From Acetohalobium arabaticum DSM 5501 (lineage in GTDB: Bacteria > Bacillota > Halanaerobiia > Halobacteroidales > Acetohalobiaceae), in NCBI RefSeq assembly GCF_000144695.1, contig NC_014378.1, forward strand, positions 1,822,043-1,886,042: DNA of 64,000 bases. The letters run 5' to 3'. This document shows, piece after piece, positions 44,430-52,303 of this stretch (positions are counted from its first letter, which is position 1; every line of letters starts with the position of its first letter). A program made the translations under genes and the position numbers. Under the pieces are notes generated by a model. That model was not told the origin of the DNA, made no database searches, and saw only the letters and a program-made list of their open reading frames with translations.

Positions 44430-46250
44430 CTAAATTAAAACTTGAGCCAATACTCCCCCGATACCAAAAGCAGATAGCCAGCTACCTATCCAGATCAGAA
44501 TAGTTTCTTTTAAATTCCGCTCTTTAAAGATAACCATCATTGAAGCAATACAGGGAACAAATAAAGTAGCAGTAACTAAGGCTACCAACGTTTGAGGCGG
44601 AGATAGAGCCAGCTTTGTTAAACCTGCTACTCCAAAGTCTCTGCGTACTATCCCCATAATAAAGACTACAGCCATCTCTTTAGGTAGTTTAAGCCAGTTT
44701 ACAATAATTGGAGCTACAGCATCTTCTATAACTCCTAACCAACCGTTTATCTGCATCAGAGTAATAATCAATGAACCCAGTAAAAAGATAGGTCCTGCCT
44801 CCTCTATAAATAGCTGGGCTTTAGTAAAGGTCTTAGTTACTACATTACTCAACCGCGGTACTCTAAGCGGCGGCAGATCAATTAACAGACCAGTCGATCC
44901 TCCCGACAGTCCCCAGTTTAAAATTACGCCGGCTGCTATTAATACAAAACATATAATTCCAGCATAAAAAAGTAGATACTTAAATCCCAACGGGCTAATC
45001 AAACCTACAATAACTCCCAGTTGGGCTGAACAAGGAATAGCCAGCCCCAATAAAAAAGTAGCAATCATCCGCTCTCTTTTTGAACCCAGTAATCTAGTAG
45101 TAATTACAGCCATAGTTACACAGCCAAACCCCAAAATCAAAGGGATTACAGCTCGACCATTTAGACCTAATTTACTTAAAACTCTATCGGTTAAAGTAGC
45201 CACTCTAGGCAAATAACCCGAATCTTCCAACAGAGATAAAAAGAAATAAAACCCGATTACTAACGGTAGTAAGAGGCCAAAAATATAAGTTACAGTCATA
45301 GTCAGCAGCCCAAACTCTCCTACTAAGATATTTCCTAAGATAGAATTAACTGGAATAAACTCAGTTACTACACTACGAATGAAAGGTTCATAAATCCCTT
45401 CCAGAACTACTCCCTCAGTAAAATCAACCACCTTTTGAGCAATTAAGACGCCTACTACCTGATAGATAATAAAGAGAACAGATAATAGAATCGGAATACC
45501 AGTTAAGGGCTTGACCATCAATCTACTTAATCTAGACTTCAACGAATTACGTCTAATCCTTCTTGTTACAACCCGATTAATGATCCGATCAATTCTTTTT
45601 CGCCGCCTGCGGTAGATTTTCTCCCTATTCTTTCCTTCATCGGAAAACTTAATTCCATATTTCTCCGCTAAATCAGGGTCATCTTCAAGAATCAATAAAG
45701 CTTCAGGCTGATTAACTCTATTGTTGAACCTTTTCAACTTCCGCTGTAGTTTATGATCACTTCTGCCAGTCCTAGCTTTAAAGAGAGCCTCCTTAACCTT
45801 ATCCATGCCCTGTCCTTCAGTAGCAACTGTTCCTATTACTGGCACTCCTAATTCTGCTTCTAATCCCTCAACATCTATTCTCAATCCCTGGCGTTTAGCC
45901 TCATCCATCATGTTAAGTGCAACTACTACTGGAATTCCCATATCTATAATCTGTTGAGTCAAGAATAGATCTCGTTCTAAATGGGCTGCATCAACTATAT
46001 TCAAGACTACATCAGCTTCAATAATCACATCACGCGCTACAGTTTCTTCCTCATTAAAAGAAGATACTCCATAAACTCCTGGAGTATCAACAACTACATT
46101 TCCCTTATAATACCCGTGACTGATATCCAAAGTTGTTCCGGGGAAGTTAGATACATCAACATAGATACCGGTTAATTCATTAAAAAAGATAGACTTACCC
46201 ACATTTGGATTTCCTGCTAGAACTATAACATCTTCTGAGCAGTCATCCAT
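44430..46250 (-). CDS. feoB: Ferrous iron transporter FeoB (short form)
   Basis: GTP-dependent Fe(II) uptake protein. The N-terminal G domain has G1 GNPNVGKSIFFNELTG near residue 13, a PGTT switch I, DTPGVYG (G3) and NMMDEAK (G4). A basic linker (about 190-245) leads to the membrane part with two gate regions (PLVIGFYFFLSLLEDSGYLPRVA and GLAIPCSAQLGVIVGLISPLG) and FIMGIVRRDFGVAGL. 606 residues is shorter than E. coli FeoB (773) because the C-terminal end is brief. FeoA and FeoC are absent. A candidate Fur box lies upstream. Confidence 0.9.
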   Translation of the reverse strand: MDDCSEDVIVLAGNPNVGKSIFFNELTGIYVDVSNFPGTTLDISHGYYKGNVVVDTPGVYGVSSFNEEETVARDVIIEADVVLNIVDAAHLERDLFLTQQIIDMGIPVVVALNMMDEAKRQGLRIDVEGLEAELGVPVIGTVATEGQGMDKVKEALFKARTGRSDHKLQRKLKRFNNRVNQPEALLILEDDPDLAEKYGIKFSDEGKNREKIYRRRRKRIDRIINRVVTRRIRRNSLKSRLSRLMVKPLTGIPILLSVLFIIYQVVGVLIAQKVVDFTEGVVLEGIYEPFIRSVVTEFIPVNSILGNILVGEFGLLTMTVTYIFGLLLPLVIGFYFFLSLLEDSGYLPRVATLTDRVLSKLGLNGRAVIPLILGFGCVTMAVITTRLLGSKRERMIATFLLGLAIPCSAQLGVIVGLISPLGFKYLLFYAGIICFVLIAAGVILNWGLSGGSTGLLIDLPPLRVPRLSNVVTKTFTKAQLFIEEAGPIFLLGSLIITLMQINGWLGVIEDAVAPIIVNWLKLPKEMAVVFIMGIVRRDFGVAGLTKLALSPPQTLVALVTATLFVPCIASMMVIFKERNLKETILIWIGSWLSAFGIGGVLAQVLI

Positions 46251-46341
46251 TCATTCTGCCTCCTCTAAACTCAGGCTAATTTAACTCCAATCCCATCCAT
46301 AAAATAAATTCCCTTAATATATAATTATTACTGCTGCTTTA

Positions 46342-46370
46342 ATTATATTCCAGTTAACATCTAATATCAA
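46342..46370 (-). promoter_or_regulatory. Promoter of feoB
   Basis: Minus strand TTGATA, a 17-base spacer and TATAAT, about 90 bp before the feoB ATG. A Fur-box-like site is 20 bp upstream of the -35. Confidence 0.65.
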
Positions 46371-46389
46371 TAATTCATTTAAATTATAT

Positions 46390-46404
46390 TGAAAACTATT
46401 ATCA
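46390..46404 (-). promoter_or_regulatory. Candidate Fur box
   Basis: TGATAATAGTTTTCA matches the 7-1-7 Fur consensus TGATAATNATTATCA at 12 of 14 defined positions. It lies between the fur terminator and the feoB promoter, in agreement with iron-dependent control of feoB. A site upstream of the -35 is less usual for repression, so binding is uncertain. Confidence 0.5.
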
Positions 46405-46416
46405 ATAACCTCTAAA

Positions 46417-46449
46417 TAAAAAAGGCTATTGACAGTTCTTACAATAGCC
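46417..46449 (-). terminator. Terminator of fur, overlapping its stop codon
   Basis: GGCTATTG and CAATAGCC form an 8-bp stem with a 10-base loop, followed on the minus strand by a run of seven T. The fur stop codon is inside the stem, so the last codons of fur are part of the terminator. Confidence 0.85.
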
Positions 46450-46854
46450 GTAAAATTTAATTCTATGGTCTGTCACAGAAAAATTATGTTCTTGCTCAAT
46501 TCCTGTTTCAAAGTCTTCTAGTATTTCATCATTAAATTCGGTAATACTACCACAATTAATACAGATTAAGTGATGATGGTGCTTATTTTCATGATTCAAT
46601 TCATATCGACGACAGTTATCATCAAAATTTAATTGATGTAGGATATTCAAGTCACAAAAAAGCTCTAAAGTTCGATAAACAGTAGCTAGACCAATTCCTG
46701 GTTCTTCCTCTTTAACTCTAGCATAAATCTCTTCTGCACTCAGGTGTTCTCCTTCATTCTCTATTATACTCTCTAAAATAATCCGGCGCTGGGAGGTCAT
46801 TTTATAATTATTGGCTGCTAGTTTATCTTTAACATTCTTAATTTTAATAGTCAT
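46426..46854 (-). CDS. fur: Fur family metalloregulator
   Basis: 142 residues with a winged helix N-terminal domain (TSQRRIILESIIENEGEHLSAEEIYARV; GLATVYRTLELFCDLNILHQL) and a metal-binding dimer domain with a His-rich NHENKHHHHLICINCGS. The structural zinc Cys pair is CINC and CKNC near the end. Fur, PerR and Zur cannot be separated with certainty. Its place next to feoB favours Fur. It has its own consensus promoter and terminator. Confidence 0.9.
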   Translation of the reverse strand: MTIKIKNVKDKLAANNYKMTSQRRIILESIIENEGEHLSAEEIYARVKEEEPGIGLATVYRTLELFCDLNILHQLNFDDNCRRYELNHENKHHHHLICINCGSITEFNDEILEDFETGIEQEHNFSVTDHRIKFYGYCKNCQ

Positions 46855-46890
46855 ATTTTCACCTACTAAATTTAATATTGTTTTAGCAGT

Positions 46891-46919
46891 ATTATACCGT
46901 ACAGCTTTATTATTGTCAA
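46891..46919 (-). promoter_or_regulatory. Consensus promoter of fur
   Basis: Perfect TTGACA, 17-base spacer and perfect TATAAT on the minus strand, about 40 bp before the fur ATG. The -35 overlaps the end of folK (its stop codon), so fur begins a new transcript inside the folate operon's last gene. Confidence 0.8.
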
Positions 46920-47410
46920 ATTCTTAGGCAGCTCTTATACTCCACCACATCAGCTTTATGGGGCAGTTCATCCAAAAGTTCAGCTGCTGTTTTTCCTTCA
47001 TAAACTACTTCATCAGTCAAATCAAGCAGCGGAACAAGCACAAAAGCCCGCTTGTGGAAGCGGGGATGAGGAATAGTAAGCCGCTCAGATTCAATCTCTT
47101 TCTCTCCAAATAGAATAATATCTATATCTATTGTCCTCGGCCCCCAACGAATTTCACGGGTTCTATCCAATTCAAGTTCTACTTCTTGAATGTAATCCAA
47201 TAATTCCAGAGATGCTAAAGTAGTCTTTACTTCCAGTACTAAATTAAGAAAGTCATCCTGATCAGTATAGCCGACAGGTTTAGTTTCATAGACTGGTGAA
47301 CTGGCTATTACTCTAATCCCAGAATGGTCCTGTAGCTTCTTAATTGCCCTTTGTAGGTATTCTTCTCTACTTTCTTTATTAGAACCTAAGCTTAAGTAAA
47401 CAGTAGTCAC
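46916..47410 (-). CDS. folK: 2-amino-4-hydroxy-6-hydroxymethyldihydropteridine diphosphokinase
   Basis: Transfers diphosphate from ATP to 6-hydroxymethyldihydropterin in folate synthesis. The N-terminal VYLSLGSNKESREEYLQRAI, SPVYETKPVGYTDQDDFLNLVLEV, the HPPK signature RWGPRTIDIDIILFG and IPHPRFHKRAFVLVPL are all present. 164 residues is normal. The GTG start overlaps the folB end by 4 bp, and AAGGAG precedes it. Confidence 0.95.
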   Translation of the reverse strand: MTTVYLSLGSNKESREEYLQRAIKKLQDHSGIRVIASSPVYETKPVGYTDQDDFLNLVLEVKTTLASLELLDYIQEVELELDRTREIRWGPRTIDIDIILFGEKEIESERLTIPHPRFHKRAFVLVPLLDLTDEVVYEGKTAAELLDELPHKADVVEYKSCLRI

Positions 47411-47775
47411 GACTTACTACTCCTTTCTATCTCCACTTCCACCCAATCCAGGACACCAGGAATTGGAACTTCAGGCTTCTTGACTCTAACTGCTATCCCC
47501 TCTAGAATAGAATAATCTCTCAATAAACTATCTGCAATCTTTTCAGCTACTGCCTCGATTAAATCATATGAATCTCCTTCTACTATCTCCTTTACCTTTT
47601 GATAGACTTCAGCATAATTAATTGTCTGATCAAGCCGGTCAGTCATTCCTGCTTCCTGTAAATCTATCTCCAGCTCCAAATCAACAATAAACCGCTGGCC
47701 TAATTCCTTTTCTTCAGCCAAAGCACCGTGATAACCGTAAAATTCAAGCCCTTCCAGTCGAATATAATCACTCAT
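47407..47775 (-). CDS. folB: Dihydroneopterin aldolase
   Basis: Cleaves dihydroneopterin to 6-hydroxymethyldihydropterin and glycolaldehyde. The starting IRLEGLEFYGYHGALAEEKELGQRFIVDLELEID, with the catalytic Glu/Tyr region, and the KKPEVPIPGVLDWVEVEIER end are typical. 122 residues is the normal length of the octameric enzyme. It lies between folP and folK in a compact folP-folB-folK operon. Confidence 0.95.
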   Translation of the reverse strand: MSDYIRLEGLEFYGYHGALAEEKELGQRFIVDLELEIDLQEAGMTDRLDQTINYAEVYQKVKEIVEGDSYDLIEAVAEKIADSLLRDYSILEGIAVRVKKPEVPIPGVLDWVEVEIERSSKS

Positions 47776-47777
47776 GT

Positions 47778-48977
47778 TTATCTCCTTACCATTGCATCAG
47801 TCATTTTAGCTACCCGCGCCATCTCTTTTACATCATGGACGCGGACTATATCTGCTCCATTAGCAATACCGATACTTACTGTAGCTCCTGTTCCCTCTAC
47901 TCGCTGGTCAACCGGCAGATCAAGAGTATTCCCAATCATTGATTTACGAGAAGTACCAAGCAAAATCGGCTGACCAAGACTTTTAAATTCACCTAACCGC
48001 TGCATAATCTCTAAGTTATGGTCTGTTGTTTTACCGAAGCCGATACCAGGATCAACAATTATTTTTTCTCTTTTAATTCCGGCCTCTAAACCGACATCTA
48101 TACTTTCCTGCAGATAATTTAAGATCTCTGAAATTAAATCTTCATAACTGGGATTCTGCTGCATATTTTTAGGACGGCCCTGAATATGCATCAATATCAC
48201 TGGTGCATCATACTCAGCAGCTACTTCAGCCAGCTTGGGATCCTCTTTGAAGCCGGTAATATCATTGATAATATCTGCTCCCGCCTCTAGAGCCCTTCGT
48301 CCTACTTCGCTCTTATAAGTATCAACAGAAATAGGAACATCTATCCTGGGAGTCAGATATTCTATTACCGGAATCACACGTTCCAATTCCTCTTCCAGCG
48401 GTAGAGGATCAGAACCAGGCCGCGTTGATTCTCCTCCGATATCAATGATATCGGCTCCATTATCGATCATCTCCTGAGCCCGCTCTACTGCTGTATCAAA
48501 GTCATTATATTCTCCGCCGTCAGAGAAAGAATCCGGCGTTACATTCAGAATTCCCATTATATAAGTCCTTTTGCCGAAATTAAATTCATAATTCGATCCA
48601 GAAATCGAGCCTAATTCACTTTGATAAGAATCAAGAGTTTCTAAAATTAATTCACCTATTTCTCTCAAACCAAAAGGCTGCTGGCGAAGTACCTTCTCTA
48701 CTTTTTTATAGATACTCCTTGTCCCCATCAAAATCAGATCAGTCTCCTCTACCTGCAGTCCAGCTCCCTCTCTCGGCAGAGCCACTTCTCCTCCCTTGGA
48801 TAACATCTCCTGTTTTAGAATCAAAGCTGCCTTCAGAGGTATATCCTTCAGCTTAATCAAGTAATACTGGGATTTAGGAGCCATAATATTGATCCCTGAT
48901 TTATCTGTTCCCAGCTCCTCTAGTTCTTCTTTAAAGCTAGCCTCATCCTTAATCTCTAATACTCTCGCCTGCTGCAT
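47778..48977 (-). CDS. folP: Dihydropteroate synthase, with N-terminal extension
   Basis: Joins p-aminobenzoate to the pterin diphosphate. The TIM-barrel core (about residues 130-399) has MGILNVTPDSFSDGGEY, GADIIDIGGESTRPGSDPLPLEEELERVIPVI, ISVDTYKSEVGRRALEAGADIINDITG, ILMHIQG and LLGTSRKSMIG. The first 125 residues are an extra domain of unknown role, found in many clostridial FolP proteins, which are about 400 residues instead of about 280. Confidence 0.94.
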   Translation of the reverse strand: MQQARVLEIKDEASFKEELEELGTDKSGINIMAPKSQYYLIKLKDIPLKAALILKQEMLSKGGEVALPREGAGLQVEETDLILMGTRSIYKKVEKVLRQQPFGLREIGELILETLDSYQSELGSISGSNYEFNFGKRTYIMGILNVTPDSFSDGGEYNDFDTAVERAQEMIDNGADIIDIGGESTRPGSDPLPLEEELERVIPVIEYLTPRIDVPISVDTYKSEVGRRALEAGADIINDITGFKEDPKLAEVAAEYDAPVILMHIQGRPKNMQQNPSYEDLISEILNYLQESIDVGLEAGIKREKIIVDPGIGFGKTTDHNLEIMQRLGEFKSLGQPILLGTSRKSMIGNTLDLPVDQRVEGTGATVSIGIANGADIVRVHDVKEMARVAKMTDAMVRR

Positions 48978-49000
48978 ATTATCCTCCCCTTCTACTTAAG

Positions 49001-49522
49001 TTAATATTTGATAGTAGGATTCTTAACACTCTTACACTTTTCCCGAGCAAAACATTCTCGACAGTTTCGCGATAGATTATCTCCTCTACAGAGCAAACAG
49101 CCTAGAATCGATTTATCACTGTCTGGCTTACCTCGATGTTCTTTGATTGCTGTTAAAATTATCTCTTTCTCTAAAGCAGTATATCTATACTTCTCTAATA
49201 AGTCTACAGCCAGCTTAGCACTCACTGCTGCATGATCCTGACCAGTATCATACTGCTTCCAGCGGCCGATATCATGCAGCATTGCTGCCGTATAGACTAT
49301 CTCCTTTAGATCATTCTTCTCTTCTAGCTGCCACTTAGTAAGTAATTCTTCAGCTAACTCCTCTTCTAAAATTAAAAGATAAGTAATTCTAGCAACAGCT
49401 ATAAAATGCTGCCAGGTATGCCTGCAGAAGATTCTATCCTGCTCCCGCTGGTGATTCTTCTGTAAATAAGAGTTATATTCCTGACTATCAATAATTTTAT
49501 TCAGCCGTTCCATGTCAATCAC
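49001..49522 (-). CDS. HD-domain protein with C-terminal cysteine cluster
   Basis: An HD hydrolase-type domain: RHTWQHFIAVARITYLLILEEEL (first His), VYTAAMLHDIGRWKQYDTGQDHAAVSA with the HD pair, and AIKEHRGKP. The C-terminus (about 140-165) has five Cys in CLLCRGDNLSRNCRECFAREKC, a CxxC plus CxxC plus Cys pattern that could hold zinc or an Fe-S cluster. Start is GTG at 49522 or ATG at 49513. It resembles small HD proteins of unknown substrate, perhaps a nucleotide phosphohydrolase. Confidence 0.75.
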   Translation of the reverse strand: MIDMERLNKIIDSQEYNSYLQKNHQREQDRIFCRHTWQHFIAVARITYLLILEEELAEELLTKWQLEEKNDLKEIVYTAAMLHDIGRWKQYDTGQDHAAVSAKLAVDLLEKYRYTALEKEIILTAIKEHRGKPDSDKSILGCLLCRGDNLSRNCRECFAREKCKSVKNPTIKY

Positions 49523-49590
49523 TGCCTTATTAAGATAGACTTACCTAATTTATTCAATAGCAGAGTTGGATTTACCTGCAACTTAGACCT

Positions 49591-49642
49591 AAAAAATAGC
49601 TAACAGGACTGCTAAGGATTGATCCTTAGCGGTCTTGTTAGC
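49591..49642 (-). terminator. Long terminator hairpin encoding the last codons of the upstream gene
   Basis: GCTAACAAGACCGCTAAGGAT and its near-complement (with few mismatches; about 18 paired positions) fold over 49599-49642 and are followed by a TATTTTTT run on the minus strand. The last ten codons and stop of the hydrogenase-protease-like gene lie within the stem. It ends the larC-side transcript and isolates the folate operon. Confidence 0.85.
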
Positions 49643-50031
49643 ATCTGTTCAATTACAGATTCAATTTCTGTTGAAATCTCTTTATACTTCTTAACTAGAG
49701 GAAAGGATAATTCACTTCCCCAATCAGTCTCAAAGACCTCAATTGTAATTATCATTAACTTCTCCAGTCTTCCAGCTTGATCGAGGGCCATAGTTAAGTA
49801 ATTCAGACTGCCTGGACTCTCAATTTTTTCTACTGTATCCAATACTATCACCTTTTTAACAGTTAACTGCTGTAAGAGATTGAATAAATCCCGGCCGTCT
49901 ACTCCTCCATTAATAAACTTGATCGGATACTTACTGAATCTATCCTGTAAGCTATCCAGCAGATAAATACCGATTCCTCGATCCTGACGGGAAGTATTAC
50001 CGAGCCCAACTACTGCCAATTCATAGCCCAT
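49612..50031 (-). CDS. Hydrogenase maturation protease-like protein (degenerate nickel site)
   Basis: 139 residues with the HybD/HycI fold signature VGLGNTSRQDRGIGIYLLDSL at the N-terminus and KVIVLDTVEKI at the position of the second metal ligand. Active enzymes cleave the C-terminus of NiFe hydrogenase large subunits and bind nickel by Glu, Asp and His. Here the usual acidic ligand after GN(x)nD is Arg (DRG in place of DEG/DDG), and no His lies in the expected IEVFETDWGSELS segment. Only the Asp in VLDTVEK is kept. No hydrogenase gene is nearby. It may have a changed role. Confidence 0.75.
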   Translation of the reverse strand: MGYELAVVGLGNTSRQDRGIGIYLLDSLQDRFSKYPIKFINGGVDGRDLFNLLQQLTVKKVIVLDTVEKIESPGSLNYLTMALDQAGRLEKLMIITIEVFETDWGSELSFPLVKKYKEISTEIESVIEQMLTRPLRINP

Positions 50032-50088
50032 TAAATCACCTGCTTATAATTAGTAGCTATTATCCATTCTTTCCAAATCTAATCCATA

Positions 50089-51204
50089 TTATGTATCAAG
50101 CCTATCAATACTGGCTACTGTTCGGCGATATACTTCTTTTAACGGCAGATCTAGATCCTCAGCTGCCTGCTTACAGGAATCATATTCTGGAGCAATATTT
50201 ACTAATTTATCTCCTTTAAAACCCAACTTGACATCCACTTCTCTACCTTCGAGGCTAATCTGTCTAATCTCACGTTCCAGCTTATACCTCTGCTGTCTGT
50301 TAATCCTGACTCCTAATGTTGTAGTTTCAGCAAAGATAATCTCCAGCAGATTATTCAAGTTCCTTTCTGCTGTTAGAACTGTTAACTTTTGTGCCGGCCG
50401 GTTCTTCTTCATCTGAATCGGAGTTAAGTAGACATCCAAAGCCCCTACCTTGAATAACTGCTGTATAATATAATCATAAAACTCCTGGGACATATCATCA
50501 ATATTGGTCTCAACTGTTATTACTTCATCCTGCTGGTACTCAGCTTCTTTATCTATGCTACCTAAAGTGATTCTTAATTTTTCACTGCTTTCTGTAATCA
50601 ACCCATAACCGCTATCTTCTAAGATCATATTCTGTCCAGAATTGAATTCATCGACTAAACTGCTAACTAGTGCCGCTCCCAACTCTGTAACCAGCCTTTC
50701 TTTATCAGCAAGAAAAGAAACCGGGTTTCCTTTTAATAATTCCAATACTGTAAACTCAGGGGATTCTCCCAACCGAATAGAAGAAGCATAAATCCTTTCT
50801 AATTTTAACATTTTTATGCCGTTTAAAATCCCTAATATATACACTAAAGCTGTAATCACTTCTCTAAGGAACAGCTCTGTTTTAATTTTAAATAAAGCTG
50901 CAAAGATCTCTAAAGCCTCTTTGATAAACATCTCATCTAAATTAGAGCTGCTAATTAACTCTTTAACCTCTTTATAATCCAACATTTCTTCTTCCAAATC
51001 AGAATCCAGCCCCAATTCTACTCCCACTCTCTTATCCTGAACTGAAACTCTAACTCTTTCTACCAAGTCAAGCTCAAGTTCTGTTAAGTTCAATCCTGAT
51101 AGGAGCTTCCTTAAATTATCTACTTTCCATCCCAAATCTATCACAGCACCTAAAATACCAGCTGCATCAACTCCATTAGTTAAATCAAAATAAGCAACCT
51201 TCAT
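50089..51204 (-). CDS. LarC-like protein (nickel-insertion family), N-terminal half degenerate
   Basis: LarC inserts nickel into the pincer cofactor of lactate racemase. The C-terminal half (about 225-371) is well kept: VETNIDDMSQEFYDYIIQQLF, PIQMKKNRPAQKLTVL, ETTTLGVRINRQQRYKLER. The N-terminal half is not: the usual DxFSGISGDM start is YFDLTNGVDAAGIL, and the HFHEVGAxDSIxDI motif is absent (ELFLREVITALVYILG). 371 residues is a bit short. It may be an inactive or repurposed paralogue; a regular larC could exist outside the window. LarA itself is 9 kb away. Confidence 0.78.
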   Translation of the reverse strand: MKVAYFDLTNGVDAAGILGAVIDLGWKVDNLRKLLSGLNLTELELDLVERVRVSVQDKRVGVELGLDSDLEEEMLDYKEVKELISSSNLDEMFIKEALEIFAALFKIKTELFLREVITALVYILGILNGIKMLKLERIYASSIRLGESPEFTVLELLKGNPVSFLADKERLVTELGAALVSSLVDEFNSGQNMILEDSGYGLITESSEKLRITLGSIDKEAEYQQDEVITVETNIDDMSQEFYDYIIQQLFKVGALDVYLTPIQMKKNRPAQKLTVLTAERNLNNLLEIIFAETTTLGVRINRQQRYKLEREIRQISLEGREVDVKLGFKGDKLVNIAPEYDSCKQAAEDLDLPLKEVYRRTVASIDRLDT

Positions 51205-51226
51205 TTTATTTAATAGCTCCTTACTT

Positions 51227-52078
51227 CTATTCTACTGCATTCAAAATAGCAACCTGTCCTTCTCCTACTGCCTTCGGCAGCTGCAGCGGCTTGCCGACAC
51301 AGTCTCCAGCAGCATAGACCCCTTCGACACTGGTTTCAAAGTTGCTATCAACTTTGATATAATTATCCTCTAGATCCAGGCCATCTATAATCTCATCTGT
51401 AGGTACAGTAGGACGAAGGATCATTACTCCAGCCACTTCTAAACTTCTATCCTCCAGCACCAATTCATCTACAAAGCCATCACCCTTGATCTCTTCTGGT
51501 TCAGATTCAATTATTTCGACCTCTGAAGCCAGCTCTTCATAATCAAGATCATCCTCTGGAATGAAGTAAGTAGTTTCAGCCAGTTCAGCTAAGTAATTAG
51601 TCTCTTCCACACTATCCTCGGCATAACCAAGTACAGCCACCTTTTTACCTCTAAATAGCTTTCCATCACAGGTAGCACAGTAACTAACTCCCTGGCCTAG
51701 AAATTCTGTTTCACCATCAATCCGATTTGGATTATTAACACCTGTAGCCAAAATTATTTTATCAGCTTCATAATTCTCCTGGTTAGTAGTAATAGAAAAG
51801 TATTCTCCCATAGACAGAGTCCGAATTACTTTCTTTTTAATTACGGGAATCTCCAATTTATTTATATGGTCAATAAATTTATTAACCAATTCTTGGCCAT
51901 CAATATCATAAAATCCTAGATAATTATCCACATGCGGAGCATCCCAGATCTTACCGCCTAACTGCTGATTCTCAAAGATAGCTACTTCCTTATTTCTAAT
52001 CTTAGCATTAATTGCTGCCGATAGACCTGCCGGTCCACCGCCAATTACTACAATATCAAACTTTTCTATATCGTCCAT
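51227..52078 (-). CDS. Thioredoxin reductase-like flavoprotein, probably not NADPH-dependent
   Basis: FAD-binding VVIGGGPAGLSAAINA at residues 10-25, redox-active CATC near residue 135 and a C-terminal GVYAAGDC FAD segment. This is the thioredoxin reductase fold, 283 residues. The NADPH-binding motifs are missing: the GxGxxA region is VAVLGYAEDSVEETNYL and no HRRxxxR follows (ETTYFIPEDDLDYEEL). Ferredoxin-linked flavin thioredoxin reductases of clostridia lack these motifs too, so ferredoxin is a likely electron donor. No thioredoxin gene is adjacent. Confidence 0.82.
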   Translation of the reverse strand: MDDIEKFDIVVIGGGPAGLSAAINAKIRNKEVAIFENQQLGGKIWDAPHVDNYLGFYDIDGQELVNKFIDHINKLEIPVIKKKVIRTLSMGEYFSITTNQENYEADKIILATGVNNPNRIDGETEFLGQGVSYCATCDGKLFRGKKVAVLGYAEDSVEETNYLAELAETTYFIPEDDLDYEELASEVEIIESEPEEIKGDGFVDELVLEDRSLEVAGVMILRPTVPTDEIIDGLDLEDNYIKVDSNFETSVEGVYAAGDCVGKPLQLPKAVGEGQVAILNAVE

Positions 52079-52227
52079 AAATTAATTCACTCCCATCAAT
52101 TAAAATTTTATTACCAAAAATCTTTCTATAGCAGATAGTATAATAATTATTACTACAAAAAATACATAACTCCTTTAAAAACAAAAAATCTGTGCAAACT
52201 TGACCTGCAGAGGATCAATAATAAATC

Positions 52228-52256
52228 TTGATATAATAGGATTGATATGTTACAAT
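52228..52256 (+). promoter_or_regulatory. Promoter of the paaK-ACT operon
   Basis: TTGATA, a 17-base spacer and TACAAT on the plus strand, about 48 bp before the paaK start. The divergent reductase gene's promoter should lie in the same 225-bp gap, but I see no clear match. Confidence 0.6.
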
Positions 52257-52303
52257 ATGGGAAATATCTAACATAATTTAGCGAGTAGCAAGGAGGGACT
52301 ATT

